DNA from: Proteiniphilum sp. | GTDB lineage: Bacteria; Bacteroidota; Bacteroidia; Bacteroidales; Dysgonomonadaceae | Reading direction: 5' to 3' | Length of the DNA: 64,000 bases | Assembly: GCA_016839025.1 (NCBI GenBank) | Contig: JADLKK010000001.1 | Coordinates: forward strand, 1-64,000 | Part shown: in pieces, positions 39,387 to 48,012 of the stretch | Numbering within the stretch: position 1 is the stretch's first letter | Layout: the number at the start of each line of letters is the position of its first letter | The notes under the pieces: generated by a model | Told to the model about the DNA's origin: nothing | Database searches by the model: none | What the model saw: the letters and a program-made list of their open reading frames with translations, nothing else | Translations under genes and position numbers: made by a program

Positions 39387-40175
39387 TCATTCAGTAAGCG
39401 ATTCTACAAATTCACCAAACCTCAAGATCTTTTCACTATTCGCCTTATTGAAAAGCAGGTGTTCAAAGTCTTTTTGCTTCTTTTTCAAATCTACTTTTTT
39501 CAGTAATTCGACGGTTGCTTGTTTGAACGCTTGCAAACTCTTTATTTCAAAACGCTTTGAAAGAAAACCGTAATCGGGTTTTGCCTGTGAAAGTAGAAAC
39601 ATCAGGTCGTAAAAATCACGTCCTTTGGCACGGGCTAACATGGCTGAAATTTTCATGCTGCACAGTACGCCATCGGAAGGAACAGGAAACGGGAAGAAGA
39701 ATCCGCAACCTTTGATGTTTTTGATAACAGGAGGATAAAAGATTCCCTGGTCTTGGCTTTCGACCTTTATCAGAAAACGTTCTTCCTTGTGTCCGCTCAA
39801 TCCCAGATCGTACAACAGTTCCGGGAAATGGATGTTACGCCGGAAAGCCGTCAGTTTCGGGTTCTCTTTATCCTTTGCCACCACCCTTAACCCTGAACGT
39901 TCCAAAAACTGAATGACGCCGTTTGTCATTTCAACAAATTCGTCATTAGACAAGTCTTTGCAGTCAAAATCCAAGTCTTCAGAGAATCGGTCTATCCCTT
40001 TTACCAAACGCAAGTTTGTTCCACCGATAAACGCCATCTTTTTGATGTGTGGAGTTGAAGAAAGGTAATCCAGGATCATCAACTGCAAGTATTCTTTCAG
40101 TATATGCTTGTCAAAACCCGAATTTCCACGGATTTGAGCCGGAAAATAATTCCTTATCTGATCAATCGGTATCAT
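39387..40175 (-). CDS. abiEii: AbiEii/AbiGii-type nucleotidyltransferase toxin
   Basis: A 262-residue DNA-polymerase-beta-fold nucleotidyltransferase. The motif GGTNLRLVKG followed by RFSEDLDFD gives the Gly-x-x-x-Arg turn and the two metal-binding Asp residues of the family. The middle lysine-rich and FFFPFPVPSDGVLCSMKISAMLARAKGRDFYDLMFL blocks are also typical (this block is split here for description). In AbiE and the related MenT toxins the enzyme attacks translation, in the studied MenT cases by adding pyrimidines to tRNA 3' ends. Its start overlaps the antitoxin stop by 4 bases. Base composition is clearly more A+T-rich than the neighbours, suggesting transfer. Confidence 0.88.
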   Translation of the reverse strand: MIPIDQIRNYFPAQIRGNSGFDKHILKEYLQLMILDYLSSTPHIKKMAFIGGTNLRLVKGIDRFSEDLDFDCKDLSNDEFVEMTNGVIQFLERSGLRVVAKDKENPKLTAFRRNIHFPELLYDLGLSGHKEERFLIKVESQDQGIFYPPVIKNIKGCGFFFPFPVPSDGVLCSMKISAMLARAKGRDFYDLMFLLSQAKPDYGFLSKRFEIKSLQAFKQATVELLKKVDLKKKQKDFEHLLFNKANSEKILRFGEFVESLTE

Positions 40176-40789
40176 AAATCGTAAGTCTTTATGAGTAACT
40201 TTACTCTACGGTCAAGTGCCTTGTTTTGAAACTTGACGCAGTACTCCATCAACAGATCCTTGTTCAAATCATCTTGCAGGTAATTTTCATCTAAACGCAG
40301 CTCTTCTAACTCCTGCTCGCTGTCATAGAATGGATAAAGGTACAGCAAATCAAGCAATGCCTTTTCAGGTGTGGCAAACTGTAGGGTGCGGTTGTCTGCC
40401 ATTGGCTTCAGTTCATACCCGAACATCAGGTTCTCTTTGATATTCTTATAAGAGTATTCGCCGAAGTCATTGGTGAATGATGCCGTTTTCAGTGTTGTCA
40501 CACTTGTTATCTGTGTCACAGCTTCCGGAATCATCCCGTAGAAAGACAAGGCTGTGTGCAGGCTGATATAGGATGGCCGATAAATCCGATTGGCAAAATA
40601 AAGCTGATAATCTGGCATACTCTTATACTCCGAAAATGTAAAGTAACCTCGTCGTAACCTGATAAGATACCCTTTCTTCATCCAACGGGTCAGGTTATTC
40701 CGGTCAAAATCCGGTTGCCATGCATATATCTGATAGATATTGAAACATGCCAAATCAAACATTTTAGTTTTAAATTCCAGAAAGTTCAT
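40172..40789 (-). CDS. abiEi: AbiEi-type antitoxin with N-terminal winged helix
   Basis: A 205-residue partner of the downstream nucleotidyltransferase. The N-terminal domain (FNIYQIYAWQPDFDRNNL, then RWMKKGYLIRLRRGYFTF) is the AbiEi winged helix-turn-helix that binds operator DNA. The remainder (YISLHTALSFYGMIPEAV, TPEKALLDLLYLYPF) is the antitoxin domain. In characterised AbiE systems the antitoxin represses its own operon through inverted repeats and blocks the toxin without stable binding (type IV). A matching inverted repeat overlaps the promoter here. Gene order and 4-base overlap are canonical. Confidence 0.88.
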   Translation of the reverse strand: MNFLEFKTKMFDLACFNIYQIYAWQPDFDRNNLTRWMKKGYLIRLRRGYFTFSEYKSMPDYQLYFANRIYRPSYISLHTALSFYGMIPEAVTQITSVTTLKTASFTNDFGEYSYKNIKENLMFGYELKPMADNRTLQFATPEKALLDLLYLYPFYDSEQELEELRLDENYLQDDLNKDLLMEYCVKFQNKALDRRVKLLIKTYDL

Positions 40790-40792
40790 CTC

Positions 40793-40846
40793 TTTGTTTT
40801 GTTTCTATTATGCAGCAAATATAGTGCATTATAGAAACAAAACAAA
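40793..40846. promoter_or_regulatory. abiE operator: 22-bp inverted repeat enclosing the promoter
   Basis: Arms 40793-40814 and 40825-40846 are complementary at 21 of 22 positions around a 10-base spacer. On the minus strand TATATTTG (-7, 40823-40816) fills the spacer and TTTG (-33, 40846-40843) is the outer end of the right arm, exactly 19 bases apart. The left arm would cover the transcription start and ends 3 bases before the abiEi ATG. Confidence 0.85.
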
Positions 40847-40982
40847 ATGTTGAGGTAGATTGGTGGCGGTTTGTGTTGTTGGTGTTTGCGGAGTATGGCG
40901 GAGTATCGCTTTAATTTTCAGGAGGGAACTAGTAAAAGAGGTTTTTCAAAATGAGGATGGGATTAGCAGCAGGCTAATAAAG

Positions 40983-41015
40983 AAAACCATAACGGATCGA
41001 TGATCAATTATGGTT
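40983..41015 (-). terminator. Terminator of tRNA-Phe
   Basis: An 8-bp stem (AACCATAA/TTATGGTT) with a 15-base loop, followed on the minus strand by TTTTCTTT. Confidence 0.75.
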
Positions 41016-41021
41016 CTTGTG

Positions 41022-41094
41022 TGGTGCCACCAGGAATCGAACCGGGGACACAAGGATTTTCAGTCCTTTGCTCTACCAACTGAGCTATGGCACC
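41022..41094 (-). tRNA. tRNA-Phe(GAA)
   Basis: The minus strand folds as a 73-base tRNA: acceptor GGTGCCA/TGGCACC, D arm GCTCAGTTGGTAGAGC, anticodon loop CTGAAAA (anticodon GAA), T arm CCCCGGTTCGATTCCTGG and discriminator A. CCA is not encoded. It has an excellent promoter and its own terminator and sits next to the abiE pair. Confidence 0.97.
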
Positions 41095-41116
41095 AACATT
41101 GCTTAAATTGCGAGTG

Positions 41117-41147
41117 CAAAGATAAGCGCATTTTCGGGATTTCCAAA
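41117..41147 (-). promoter_or_regulatory. Promoter of tRNA-Phe
   Basis: Minus-strand TTTG (41147-41144), a 19-base spacer and TATCTTTG (41124-41117), a full match to the Bacteroidota consensus, just downstream of the thiL stop codon. Confidence 0.8.
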
Positions 41148-41171
41148 ATATGCATCCAAAAAAATGGAAAT

Positions 41172-42203
41172 TTATTCCTTTGCCATGGGATTCCATCCCT
41201 GTGCGCGCAGCTGCATCTCCTGGCCGTCGCGCGTCATCAGGTAACAGCCCTGCTCCTCTTTGGCGATATGGCCGATCAGATGTACCCCTTCGACTCCCTT
41301 CATCTGTTCGTGCAGATGCAACGGCACGGTGAAGAGCAGCTCATAGTCCTCTCCTCCATTAAGAGCCACGGTGGTGACGTTCATGTTGAAGGTCTCAGCC
41401 ATCACGGCCGTCTGGTAGTCGATGGGCAGTCGCTCCTCGTACACCTGGCAGCCCACCTTGCTCTGCTTGCAGATGTGCAGCAGGTCGGAGGAGAGGCCGT
41501 CGGAGAGGTCGATCATCGCAGTGGGCAGTATGCCCTGTGCTGCCAGTGCTTCCACCACATCCTTTCTTGCTTCCGGCTTTAACTGTCGCTCCAGCAGGTA
41601 CTCCCTGCCGGCAAAATCGGGTTGAAAGTCACCGGAGCCATCCCAGGCTGCCTTCTCACGCTCCAGCAGCTGAAGCCCCATGTAGGAGGCCCCCAGATCG
41701 CCCGAGACATAGATCAGATCGCTCACCTTCGCACCGTCACGGCAGACCTCCGCATCCTCTGCCACGCTGCCGATGCAGGTGATGCTGATGGTGAATCCGG
41801 TAAGCGAGGAGGTGGTGTCTCCTCCCACGATGTCCACACCATAGGCTTCGCAGGCGAGCCTGACGCCGCTGTAGAAGGTCTCCAGCTCTTCCACGGAGAA
41901 ACGCTTGGAGATGCCCAGTGAAACGGTAATCTGCTCCGGTCTGCCGTTCATCGCGTAGATATCGGAGAAGTTGACCACCGCCGCCTTGTAGCCCAGGTGC
42001 TTCAACGGCACGTATACCAGGTCGAAGTGAATCCCCTCCAGCAGCAGGTCGGTGGTCACCAGCGTCCTCCTGCCGGCGTAGTTGAGGATCGCGGCATCGT
42101 CGCCGATTCCCTTGACGGTGCTCCCCTGTAAGGGTGTGATATCCCCGGTGAGCCGTTCAATGAGGCCGAACTCACCGAGGGTGGCTATCTCTGTTCTGCC
42201 CAT
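41172..42203 (-). CDS. thiL: Thiamine-monophosphate kinase
   Basis: A 343-residue ATP-dependent kinase making thiamine diphosphate. The N-terminal GEFGLIERLTG, the metal/ATP block GIGDDAAILNYAGRRTLVTTD, the VNFSDIYAMNGRPEQITVSL helix, VGGDTTSSLTGFTISI and MIDLSDGLSSDLLHIC are diagnostic of ThiL in the AIR-synthase fold. Its start codon shares one base with the punA stop (TGATG). No other thiamine genes or TPP riboswitch are nearby. Confidence 0.95.
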   Translation of the reverse strand: MGRTEIATLGEFGLIERLTGDITPLQGSTVKGIGDDAAILNYAGRRTLVTTDLLLEGIHFDLVYVPLKHLGYKAAVVNFSDIYAMNGRPEQITVSLGISKRFSVEELETFYSGVRLACEAYGVDIVGGDTTSSLTGFTISITCIGSVAEDAEVCRDGAKVSDLIYVSGDLGASYMGLQLLEREKAAWDGSGDFQPDFAGREYLLERQLKPEARKDVVEALAAQGILPTAMIDLSDGLSSDLLHICKQSKVGCQVYEERLPIDYQTAVMAETFNMNVTTVALNGGEDYELLFTVPLHLHEQMKGVEGVHLIGHIAKEEQGCYLMTRDGQEMQLRAQGWNPMAKE

Positions 42204-43015
42204 CAGATGGTACGGATGAGGGTTCGCATGATCTCGGCCATCTTCGGCTGGGCAATCTTAGCCGCTTCCTGCACATCCTCGTGCGACACCTCCACGATCT
42301 TGCCGATCACACCCAGGTCGGTGATGATGGAGAAGGCGAGCACCTTCATTTTCGCATGGTTGGCCACGATCACCTCCGGCACGGTGGACATTCCAACGGC
42401 ATCGCCGCCGATGATGCGAAAGAAGTTGTACTCGGCCGGTGTCTCGAAGGTGGGGCCGGAGACACCCACGTAGACCCCATGTTGGAGTTTGATGTTCTTT
42501 TCTCGGGCGATCTCCATCGCCTTGAGACGCAGCTCCTTGTTGTAGGCTTCGCTCATGTCGGGGAAGCGCGTGCCCAGCTCGTTGAAGTTCTTGCCGTGCA
42601 GCGGATGCTCGGGGAACAGGTTGATGTGGTCCTCAATCAGCATGATGTCGCCGATGTCGAAGCTGGGGTTCATGCCGCCCGCAGCGTTGGAGACGAAGAG
42701 ATACTCGATGCCGAGCGCCTGGAAGACCCGCACCGGGAAGGTCACCTCCTTCATGTTGTATCCCTCGTAGTAGTGGAAACGGCCCTGCATGGCCAGCACC
42801 TTTTTGCCACCCAGCATGCCGGTGATCAGCTTGCCGCTGTGTCCCTCCACGGTGGAGACAGGGAAGTGGGGGATCTCGGTGTAGGGGATCTCCTCTTTGT
42901 GGTCGATCTCATGTGCCAGCTCTCCCAGGCCTGTTCCCAGAATGATGGCGGTATTGGGTACTTCACCGATCCTGCCTTTCAGGTAATCGGCTGTTTGCTT
43001 GATGGTTTCTAACAT
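42203..43015 (-). CDS. punA: Purine nucleoside phosphorylase
   Basis: A 270-residue trimeric-type phosphorylase that splits purine nucleosides with phosphate. Markers are AIILGTGLGELAHEI (phosphate-binding), PHFPVSTVEGHSGKLITG, YEGYNMKEVTFPVRV, VSNAAGGMNPSF and GVYVGVSGPTFETPAEY. The start is taken as MLETIKQTADYL (43015). The upstream gene lpxK ends at 42963, so the two reading frames overlap by 53 bases, which is long for an operon. Located between lpxK and thiL. Confidence 0.93.
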   Translation of the reverse strand: MLETIKQTADYLKGRIGEVPNTAIILGTGLGELAHEIDHKEEIPYTEIPHFPVSTVEGHSGKLITGMLGGKKVLAMQGRFHYYEGYNMKEVTFPVRVFQALGIEYLFVSNAAGGMNPSFDIGDIMLIEDHINLFPEHPLHGKNFNELGTRFPDMSEAYNKELRLKAMEIAREKNIKLQHGVYVGVSGPTFETPAEYNFFRIIGGDAVGMSTVPEVIVANHAKMKVLAFSIITDLGVIGKIVEVSHEDVQEAAKIAQPKMAEIMRTLIRTI

Positions 43016-44090
43016 GTGCAAGTATTTTTTGGTTGAATAGTTCCTTGTCGCCTTCCTCTACAAAAGCCACCCGTATCGGCAAATAGTAGAGCATTTGCTT
43101 CATCTTTTCATCCAGAAAGGGTAACTCCCTGAGTCGTGTGGCATCCTTCTCAGTGGTGAGGATAATCTTATCGTCGTCATCCACCTCTACGGAGCCTGTC
43201 AGCTGGCGGATCGAATCGATATCTTCTTCCCTGTAGCTGTGATGATCGGGGAAGAATTTGGTGTAGAGATTGTAGGTCTTATGCTCCAGCTTGTCGGCCA
43301 GCGGTTGTGGTGACGCAATGCCGGTCACCAGGAAGACATGCTTTTTCCGCAGGTCATCCAGCACATAGCGTTCCTCCCGCAGGTCGGGAAAGAGAGGATG
43401 CACCATTCCATACTGCAGGGAGGTAAAGAAGAGATCCTGGTAAGCGAAGAGACTCAGTCCGTTGGTGTAGATGCGAAAATCGATCGGTTGCATGTCCGGG
43501 TTGCATTTGGTAACGATGACCATCGATGCACGGTCTTTCCCTTTCAGTGGCTCCCGCAACGATCCTGCCGGCAGCAGCTTGTCTTCGAACACCGGTCGGT
43601 TGCTGTCTACCAGCAGGATAGAGAGCGAGGGCTGCAGGTAACGATGTTGGAATCCGTCGTCGAGCAGGATCACCTCCGGCCGTTCCTCTTTCTCTATCGT
43701 AAGCAGCTTGTCTATAGCCTTCACCCGATGGGCATCTACCACCACCATCACTTCGGGGAACTTACGTTTCATCTGGAGTGGCTCATCGCCCACCTCAGTG
43801 ACCGGCGAGCTGCTCTCCACGATACGGAACCCACGGCTTTTGCGCTTGTATCCCCTGCTCAGTACCGCCACCCGGTAGCTGGGTGATAAGAGGCGGATCA
43901 GGTATTCTATATGGGGCGTCTTCCCCGTGCCACCTACTGTGAGGTTTCCGACACAGATGACCGGGACAGGGAAGCTTCTTCTTTTCAGGACGTTTCTGTC
44001 GAACAGATAGTTTCGGAAATTCACACCAACCCCGTACAGCCACGACAATGGTTGCAGTGATCTACGGGTATGTACGGGGGGGATTTCCAT
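42963..44090 (-). CDS. lpxK: Tetraacyldisaccharide 4'-kinase (lipid A synthesis)
   Basis: A 375-residue membrane-associated kinase that phosphorylates the lipid A precursor at 4'. The P-loop VGNLTVGGTGKTPHIEYL, the ILLDDGFQHRYLQPSLSILL segment and the C-terminal TTEKDATRL are the family landmarks. An N-terminal helix (LQPLSWLYGVGVNFRNYLFD) lies at the membrane. The last residues are encoded within the punA start region. It follows sppA by 5 bases. Its presence indicates a lipid A-containing outer membrane. Confidence 0.95.
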   Translation of the reverse strand: MEIPPVHTRRSLQPLSWLYGVGVNFRNYLFDRNVLKRRSFPVPVICVGNLTVGGTGKTPHIEYLIRLLSPSYRVAVLSRGYKRKSRGFRIVESSSPVTEVGDEPLQMKRKFPEVMVVVDAHRVKAIDKLLTIEKEERPEVILLDDGFQHRYLQPSLSILLVDSNRPVFEDKLLPAGSLREPLKGKDRASMVIVTKCNPDMQPIDFRIYTNGLSLFAYQDLFFTSLQYGMVHPLFPDLREERYVLDDLRKKHVFLVTGIASPQPLADKLEHKTYNLYTKFFPDHHSYREEDIDSIRQLTGSVEVDDDDKIILTTEKDATRLRELPFLDEKMKQMLYYLPIRVAFVEEGDKELFNQKILAHVRNHQANSRLPERQDR

Positions 44091-44095
44091 TCCGG

Positions 44096-45871
44096 TCAGC
44101 GGATGTTCAGTTCAAAGGGGATGCGTGCCTGGATATAATCCTGTTCCCGGATGTCACGGAGGAGCATGAACAGTTCATAGCTCTCACCCAGGTATTCTTG
44201 TACCGTGCGAGCGGCCAGATCCTTTTTGGAACGATCCAGTAGTTCGTCGATCATGGAACGCATCCTGGGATATTCAAACACCACGTAGCTCTTGCCCAGG
44301 CTGGCCATCTCGGCGGCTATCTCGATTGCCCTTGCGATGCCGCCCAGCTCATCCACCAGCCCGATCTCCTTTGCCTGGTTGCCGGTCCAGACGCGTCCCT
44401 CGGCATAAAGTGCCAGGCTGTCTTTCGGCATGTTGCGTCCCTCCGCGCAGCGGGTGAGGAACAGGTCGTAGCCTCTTTCAATCATGTGCTGCATCAGCTG
44501 TTGCTCCTGCATGTTGAAAGGACGGGTGATGTCGCCGAAGTCGGCAAACGCATTTGTCTTCACCACGTCGGTATGAATGCCGATCTTCTCTGCCGTTCCC
44601 TCCAGGTTGGGTATCATACCGAAGATACCGATGGAGCCGGTGAGGGTGGTAGGTTGCGCCACAATCCTGTCGGCGTTGCAGGCAATGTAATAACCGCCCG
44701 AGGCAGCCACATCACCCATGGAAACCACCACCGGTTTCTCTTTTTTCAGGTCGGTGATTGCCTTCCAGATCTGCTCCGAGGCATAGGCACTGCCACCTCC
44801 CGAGTTGACACGGAAGACCACCGCCTTGATATCCTCATCCTTGCGCAACTTCTCGATCTGTTCCACCATGTACTTATCCTGAATGTTGGTCGCGCCGGTA
44901 CCTGATACAATGTTGCCCTGCGCATAGAGGATAGCGATGGTGTTGTCGGTCTTTTTCACCGTTTTGGTGGCGACCTGTTTCATGTTGCTGACCGTAGCCG
45001 AAGGGATTTTCTCCTCCTCATTCACTCCAAGCAGGCTCCGCAGGTAATCCTTCATCTCTGTCTCGTAGAGTATTGTGTCAACAAGATTGGCCTGCAACAG
45101 AAATTCGGTGGACTGCACCAACGGCATTTGGTTGGCCAATGAGTCAATCTCTTCAGGGGTCATTGACCGTGCTTCTGCAATATCGGCCCGGAGAAAGCTC
45201 CAGGCATCGTTCAGGTAGGAGGATACCTGTTCCCTGTTGGCGTCACTCATCTCATTCTGGGTGAAGGGTTCTACAGCCGACTTGTAGGTGCCCACCTTGA
45301 AGACCTGCATCTCAATGCCCAGCTTGTCGAGGGCATCCTTGAAAAAAAGCGGCATGGAGGCCAGTCCGTGCAGGTCGAGGCTTCCCTGTGGGTTAATCGC
45401 CACCTTGTCGGCCAGTGAAGCAAGGTAATACCCCGTCTGGGTATATATGTCGGCATACGCTACAATGAACTTGCCACTCTCCCTGAACTGCTGCAGCTCA
45501 CTGCGTATTTCGGCAAGTGTGGCCATTGAGGCAGTCATCATGCGGGAATCGATATAGATCCCCTTTATCTTGTCATTGCTCTTCGCCTTGCGAATGGCAC
45601 TGACAATATCGTTCAACCCCATGGCGGTGGCTGCTTCAGGAGCGAGCAGTTCCGTGAAGGGATCCTCTTCGGCTACCCGTTCTTGAATCGGGCCGTTGAG
45701 CCGGAGGTTCAGCAGCGAGTTCTCCTCCAATACAAACTTTTCAGAGGTGAAGGAGCCGGCAATCGATCCCATCATTCCGAAAAAGAAGATCATGGCTATC
45801 ACCGAGAGGATGATGTTGGCAATTACAAACCCCAGCGCAGATGCCAGCATGATTTTTAAAAAATCCTTCAT
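44096..45871 (-). CDS. sppA: Signal peptide peptidase SppA, long (67K) form
   Basis: A 591-residue membrane serine protease that degrades cleaved signal peptides. An N-terminal helix (LKIMLASALGFVIANIILSVIAM) anchors it. Two tandem S49 domains follow. The catalytic Ser lies in FRVNSGGGSAYASEQIW in the second domain, with the supporting MGDVAASGGYYIACNAD. The Lys partner is expected in the first domain (KVGTYKSAVEPF). The start at 45871 (MKDFLKIM) suits the anchor and the promoter at 45899-45930. It leads the operon sppA-lpxK-punA-thiL. Confidence 0.93.
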   Translation of the reverse strand: MKDFLKIMLASALGFVIANIILSVIAMIFFFGMMGSIAGSFTSEKFVLEENSLLNLRLNGPIQERVAEEDPFTELLAPEAATAMGLNDIVSAIRKAKSNDKIKGIYIDSRMMTASMATLAEIRSELQQFRESGKFIVAYADIYTQTGYYLASLADKVAINPQGSLDLHGLASMPLFFKDALDKLGIEMQVFKVGTYKSAVEPFTQNEMSDANREQVSSYLNDAWSFLRADIAEARSMTPEEIDSLANQMPLVQSTEFLLQANLVDTILYETEMKDYLRSLLGVNEEEKIPSATVSNMKQVATKTVKKTDNTIAILYAQGNIVSGTGATNIQDKYMVEQIEKLRKDEDIKAVVFRVNSGGGSAYASEQIWKAITDLKKEKPVVVSMGDVAASGGYYIACNADRIVAQPTTLTGSIGIFGMIPNLEGTAEKIGIHTDVVKTNAFADFGDITRPFNMQEQQLMQHMIERGYDLFLTRCAEGRNMPKDSLALYAEGRVWTGNQAKEIGLVDELGGIARAIEIAAEMASLGKSYVVFEYPRMRSMIDELLDRSKKDLAARTVQEYLGESYELFMLLRDIREQDYIQARIPFELNIR

Positions 45872-45898
45872 AGAGCGTAATTTTACTGATTGATAGTC

Positions 45899-45930
45899 CA
45901 AAATTAGAGAAAAAAGAGATACTCCACAAA
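45899..45930 (-). promoter_or_regulatory. Promoter of the sppA-lpxK-punA-thiL operon
   Basis: Minus-strand TTTG (45930-45927), a 20-base spacer and TAATTTTG (45906-45899), about 28 bases before sppA. Confidence 0.65.
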
Positions 45931-46123
45931 AATAATTAGTGATTCTTAATGAATTTCACTTGGTTTGTTCTTTGCCCCGTACTAATTTTGGAGATTGGTT
46001 TCCGGAGAGATAGGGAAAGGGGAGAGGTTTGTTTCTTAAAAAAAAATAAAATCGGGGGATTGGGGCATTCCCTGCGCAGCTTTTTTCCTCTTTTTCCATC
46101 TATCATTTGAACGTGCGATAAGA

Positions 46124-46699
46124 ATGGATGATTCGCAACTGATAATAGCGTGTAAGAAACAGGACCGTAATGCCCAGAAGGTGTTATACGAGCGCTACGC
46201 TCCCGTGATGATGACGGTCTGTTTGCGATATAGCAAAGAAGAAGAGACGGCACGCGACCTGTTACACGACGGATTCATCCGTGCTTTTACGCAAATTGGC
46301 TCCTTTAGGGGCAAGGGTTCTTTTGAAGGTTGGCTCAGACGGATATTTGTCAACCTGGCACTGGAGAATTACAGGAAAGAGAAGCAGAAAAACCGCTTCC
46401 TGGAGGAGTATAGCCTGTTGAAATCAGCAGACCTGGAGGTGCCGGATGATGATCCGCTTGATATAGGTGATATTCCGCGTGAGGAGGTGCTGGAGATGAT
46501 TCGTGAACTTCCTCCCGGCTACAGAACGGTGTTTAACCTCTTTATTTTTGAAGAGATGTCGCACAGGGAGATTGCCGAGATGCTGGGGATTCACGAGGCG
46601 GCATCCCGCTCACAGTTCTTCCGGGCGAAGAGTCTGTTACAGAAGAAGATTTCGGCCATCCTACACAATTGCAGCAGCAGATACAATGAACAGAGATAA
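46124..46699 (+). CDS. ECF-subfamily RNA polymerase sigma factor
   Basis: A 191-residue sigma-70 family protein with region 2 (VLYERYAPVMMTVCLRY and ARDLLHDGFIRAFTQI, the core-binding and -10 recognition helices) and region 4 (PPGYRTVFNLFIFEEMSHRE, then IAEMLGIHEAASRSQFFRAK, the -35 helix-turn-helix). Regions 1.1 and 3 are lacking, as in ECF factors. The downstream gene overlaps its 3' end by 14 bases and encodes a membrane protein, the usual place for the regulator of such a sigma factor. The regulon is unknown. Confidence 0.93.
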   Translation: MDDSQLIIACKKQDRNAQKVLYERYAPVMMTVCLRYSKEEETARDLLHDGFIRAFTQIGSFRGKGSFEGWLRRIFVNLALENYRKEKQKNRFLEEYSLLKSADLEVPDDDPLDIGDIPREEVLEMIRELPPGYRTVFNLFIFEEMSHREIAEMLGIHEAASRSQFFRAKSLLQKKISAILHNCSSRYNEQR

Positions 46700-47996
46700 C
46701 GATATCAGAAGAGCGTTTCGTGCGAAACTCAGCGATTATCCTTCACCACTTCCGGCGGAGGGCTGGGAGCGTGTTGAACAATCGATGAGCAGAATAGCGG
46801 CTACCCGCAGGGTGCTTCGCCGCAGGTGGTATGCCGGCACTGCCGCCGCCCTGTTGCTCTTGCTGGTAGGTTCTCTCCTCTTTCTTCAAATGCCGCTGCT
46901 TCAGGAGATTCCCATGCTCACTGAGCAGGAAAAGCATCCTGCCGGCGGACAGCTGCCATCGGCTGTCCCCGCAGTCCCGGACCATGCTGATCTGTTGTCG
47001 CTACCCCATCAAGAGCCGGCACGCCCTGCCACAGCAGGTCTCGCTTCGGTGAGACGCAAAGGGGGCGAAAAGAATTTGCTTCTTGCCAACAACCCAGCCG
47101 GGATGATGGAACGGTGGATTCGGCAGAATGGGGTTGCTCCCGATCGTTCGTTGGATGATCTGCTCCCTGTTTTTCAGTCTCTTATCCGGAAGGGGGATCT
47201 TTCCCGGTATGCCATTCCAGCCGGTCATATTGAGGAGGTGATCTCGGTAAGCAGCGATGATGATCAATTGTTTGCGGAAAATGTTGCTGTGGGTGCCGGT
47301 GATGAACGACTGACGATTGGATTGGGTGGCAGGGGAGGTCTCTCCACCTTCCGGCAAACTGTTAACTCGCCCATGACGCTCCGCAGCGCATCCCTGGCTA
47401 CTGAAGCACAATATAGCAGCGAGGGAGTCAAAAACATGCTGACAACTACACGGACAGCTGATAATCTCTCGGAGATGGAGCATGACCAGCCAGTGTCGTT
47501 CGGAATAACCCTCTCCAAATCAATTTTCGACAATCTTTTCATTGAATCGGGGCTCACCTATACCTATCTCTCCTCTCGTTTACGAAATGCAAATGCCAAT
47601 TTCCGGATAGAGGAGACACAGAAGATTCATTACCTGGGTATCCCGGTCAATCTGAACTATACCCTTTTTTCCGTGAAGAGATTCAACCTCTATGCCTCTG
47701 TGGGGGGGATGCTGGAAAAGGATCTGTATGGTGAATACCGTAAGCTGGGAACTGGGGAAACCCTCGATTTCAACAGTACTGCCGAAGAGGAAGAGGTGAA
47801 GAAGATTTCACAACGGAACCCGCAACTCTCGGTCAATGCTGGTGTGGGTCTTTCCTATCCGTTGATGCAGCACCTCCGGATTTACGGAAAAGTGGGGGGG
47901 GCCTATTATTTTGATGCCGGCAATGAATACAAGACCATCTATTCCGACCGGAAGATTGTAATGGATCTGAACATCGGGCTCAGGGTCGAATTTTAA
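46686..47996 (+). CDS. Membrane-anchored protein with C-terminal outer-membrane beta-barrel-like domain
   Basis: A 436-residue protein starting at the ATG that overlaps the sigma gene. The N-terminus (about 47 residues, ending RRVLRRR) is basic and would be cytoplasmic. One membrane helix follows (about 48-68), then a low-complexity periplasmic stretch (about 70-290). The C-terminal 140 residues alternate polar and hydrophobic residues in strand-length blocks (FGITLSKSIFDNLFIESGLT, LGIPVNLNYTLF, LNLYASVGG-like) and end with DLNIGLRVEF, the terminal-aromatic pattern of outer-membrane barrels. A putative anti-sigma role is inferred only from position and topology; no ZAS zinc motif is seen. Confidence 0.65.
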   Translation: MNRDNDIRRAFRAKLSDYPSPLPAEGWERVEQSMSRIAATRRVLRRRWYAGTAAALLLLLVGSLLFLQMPLLQEIPMLTEQEKHPAGGQLPSAVPAVPDHADLLSLPHQEPARPATAGLASVRRKGGEKNLLLANNPAGMMERWIRQNGVAPDRSLDDLLPVFQSLIRKGDLSRYAIPAGHIEEVISVSSDDDQLFAENVAVGAGDERLTIGLGGRGGLSTFRQTVNSPMTLRSASLATEAQYSSEGVKNMLTTTRTADNLSEMEHDQPVSFGITLSKSIFDNLFIESGLTYTYLSSRLRNANANFRIEETQKIHYLGIPVNLNYTLFSVKRFNLYASVGGMLEKDLYGEYRKLGTGETLDFNSTAEEEEVKKISQRNPQLSVNAGVGLSYPLMQHLRIYGKVGGAYYFDAGNEYKTIYSDRKIVMDLNIGLRVEF

Positions 47997-48012
47997 ACAA
48001 CATGATAAATAA

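Noticed and set aside
39289-41021. Integrative element inserted at tRNA-Phe
   Set aside because: No integrase and no repeat of the tRNA 3' end was found around the abiE pair, so only simple acquisition is suggested.
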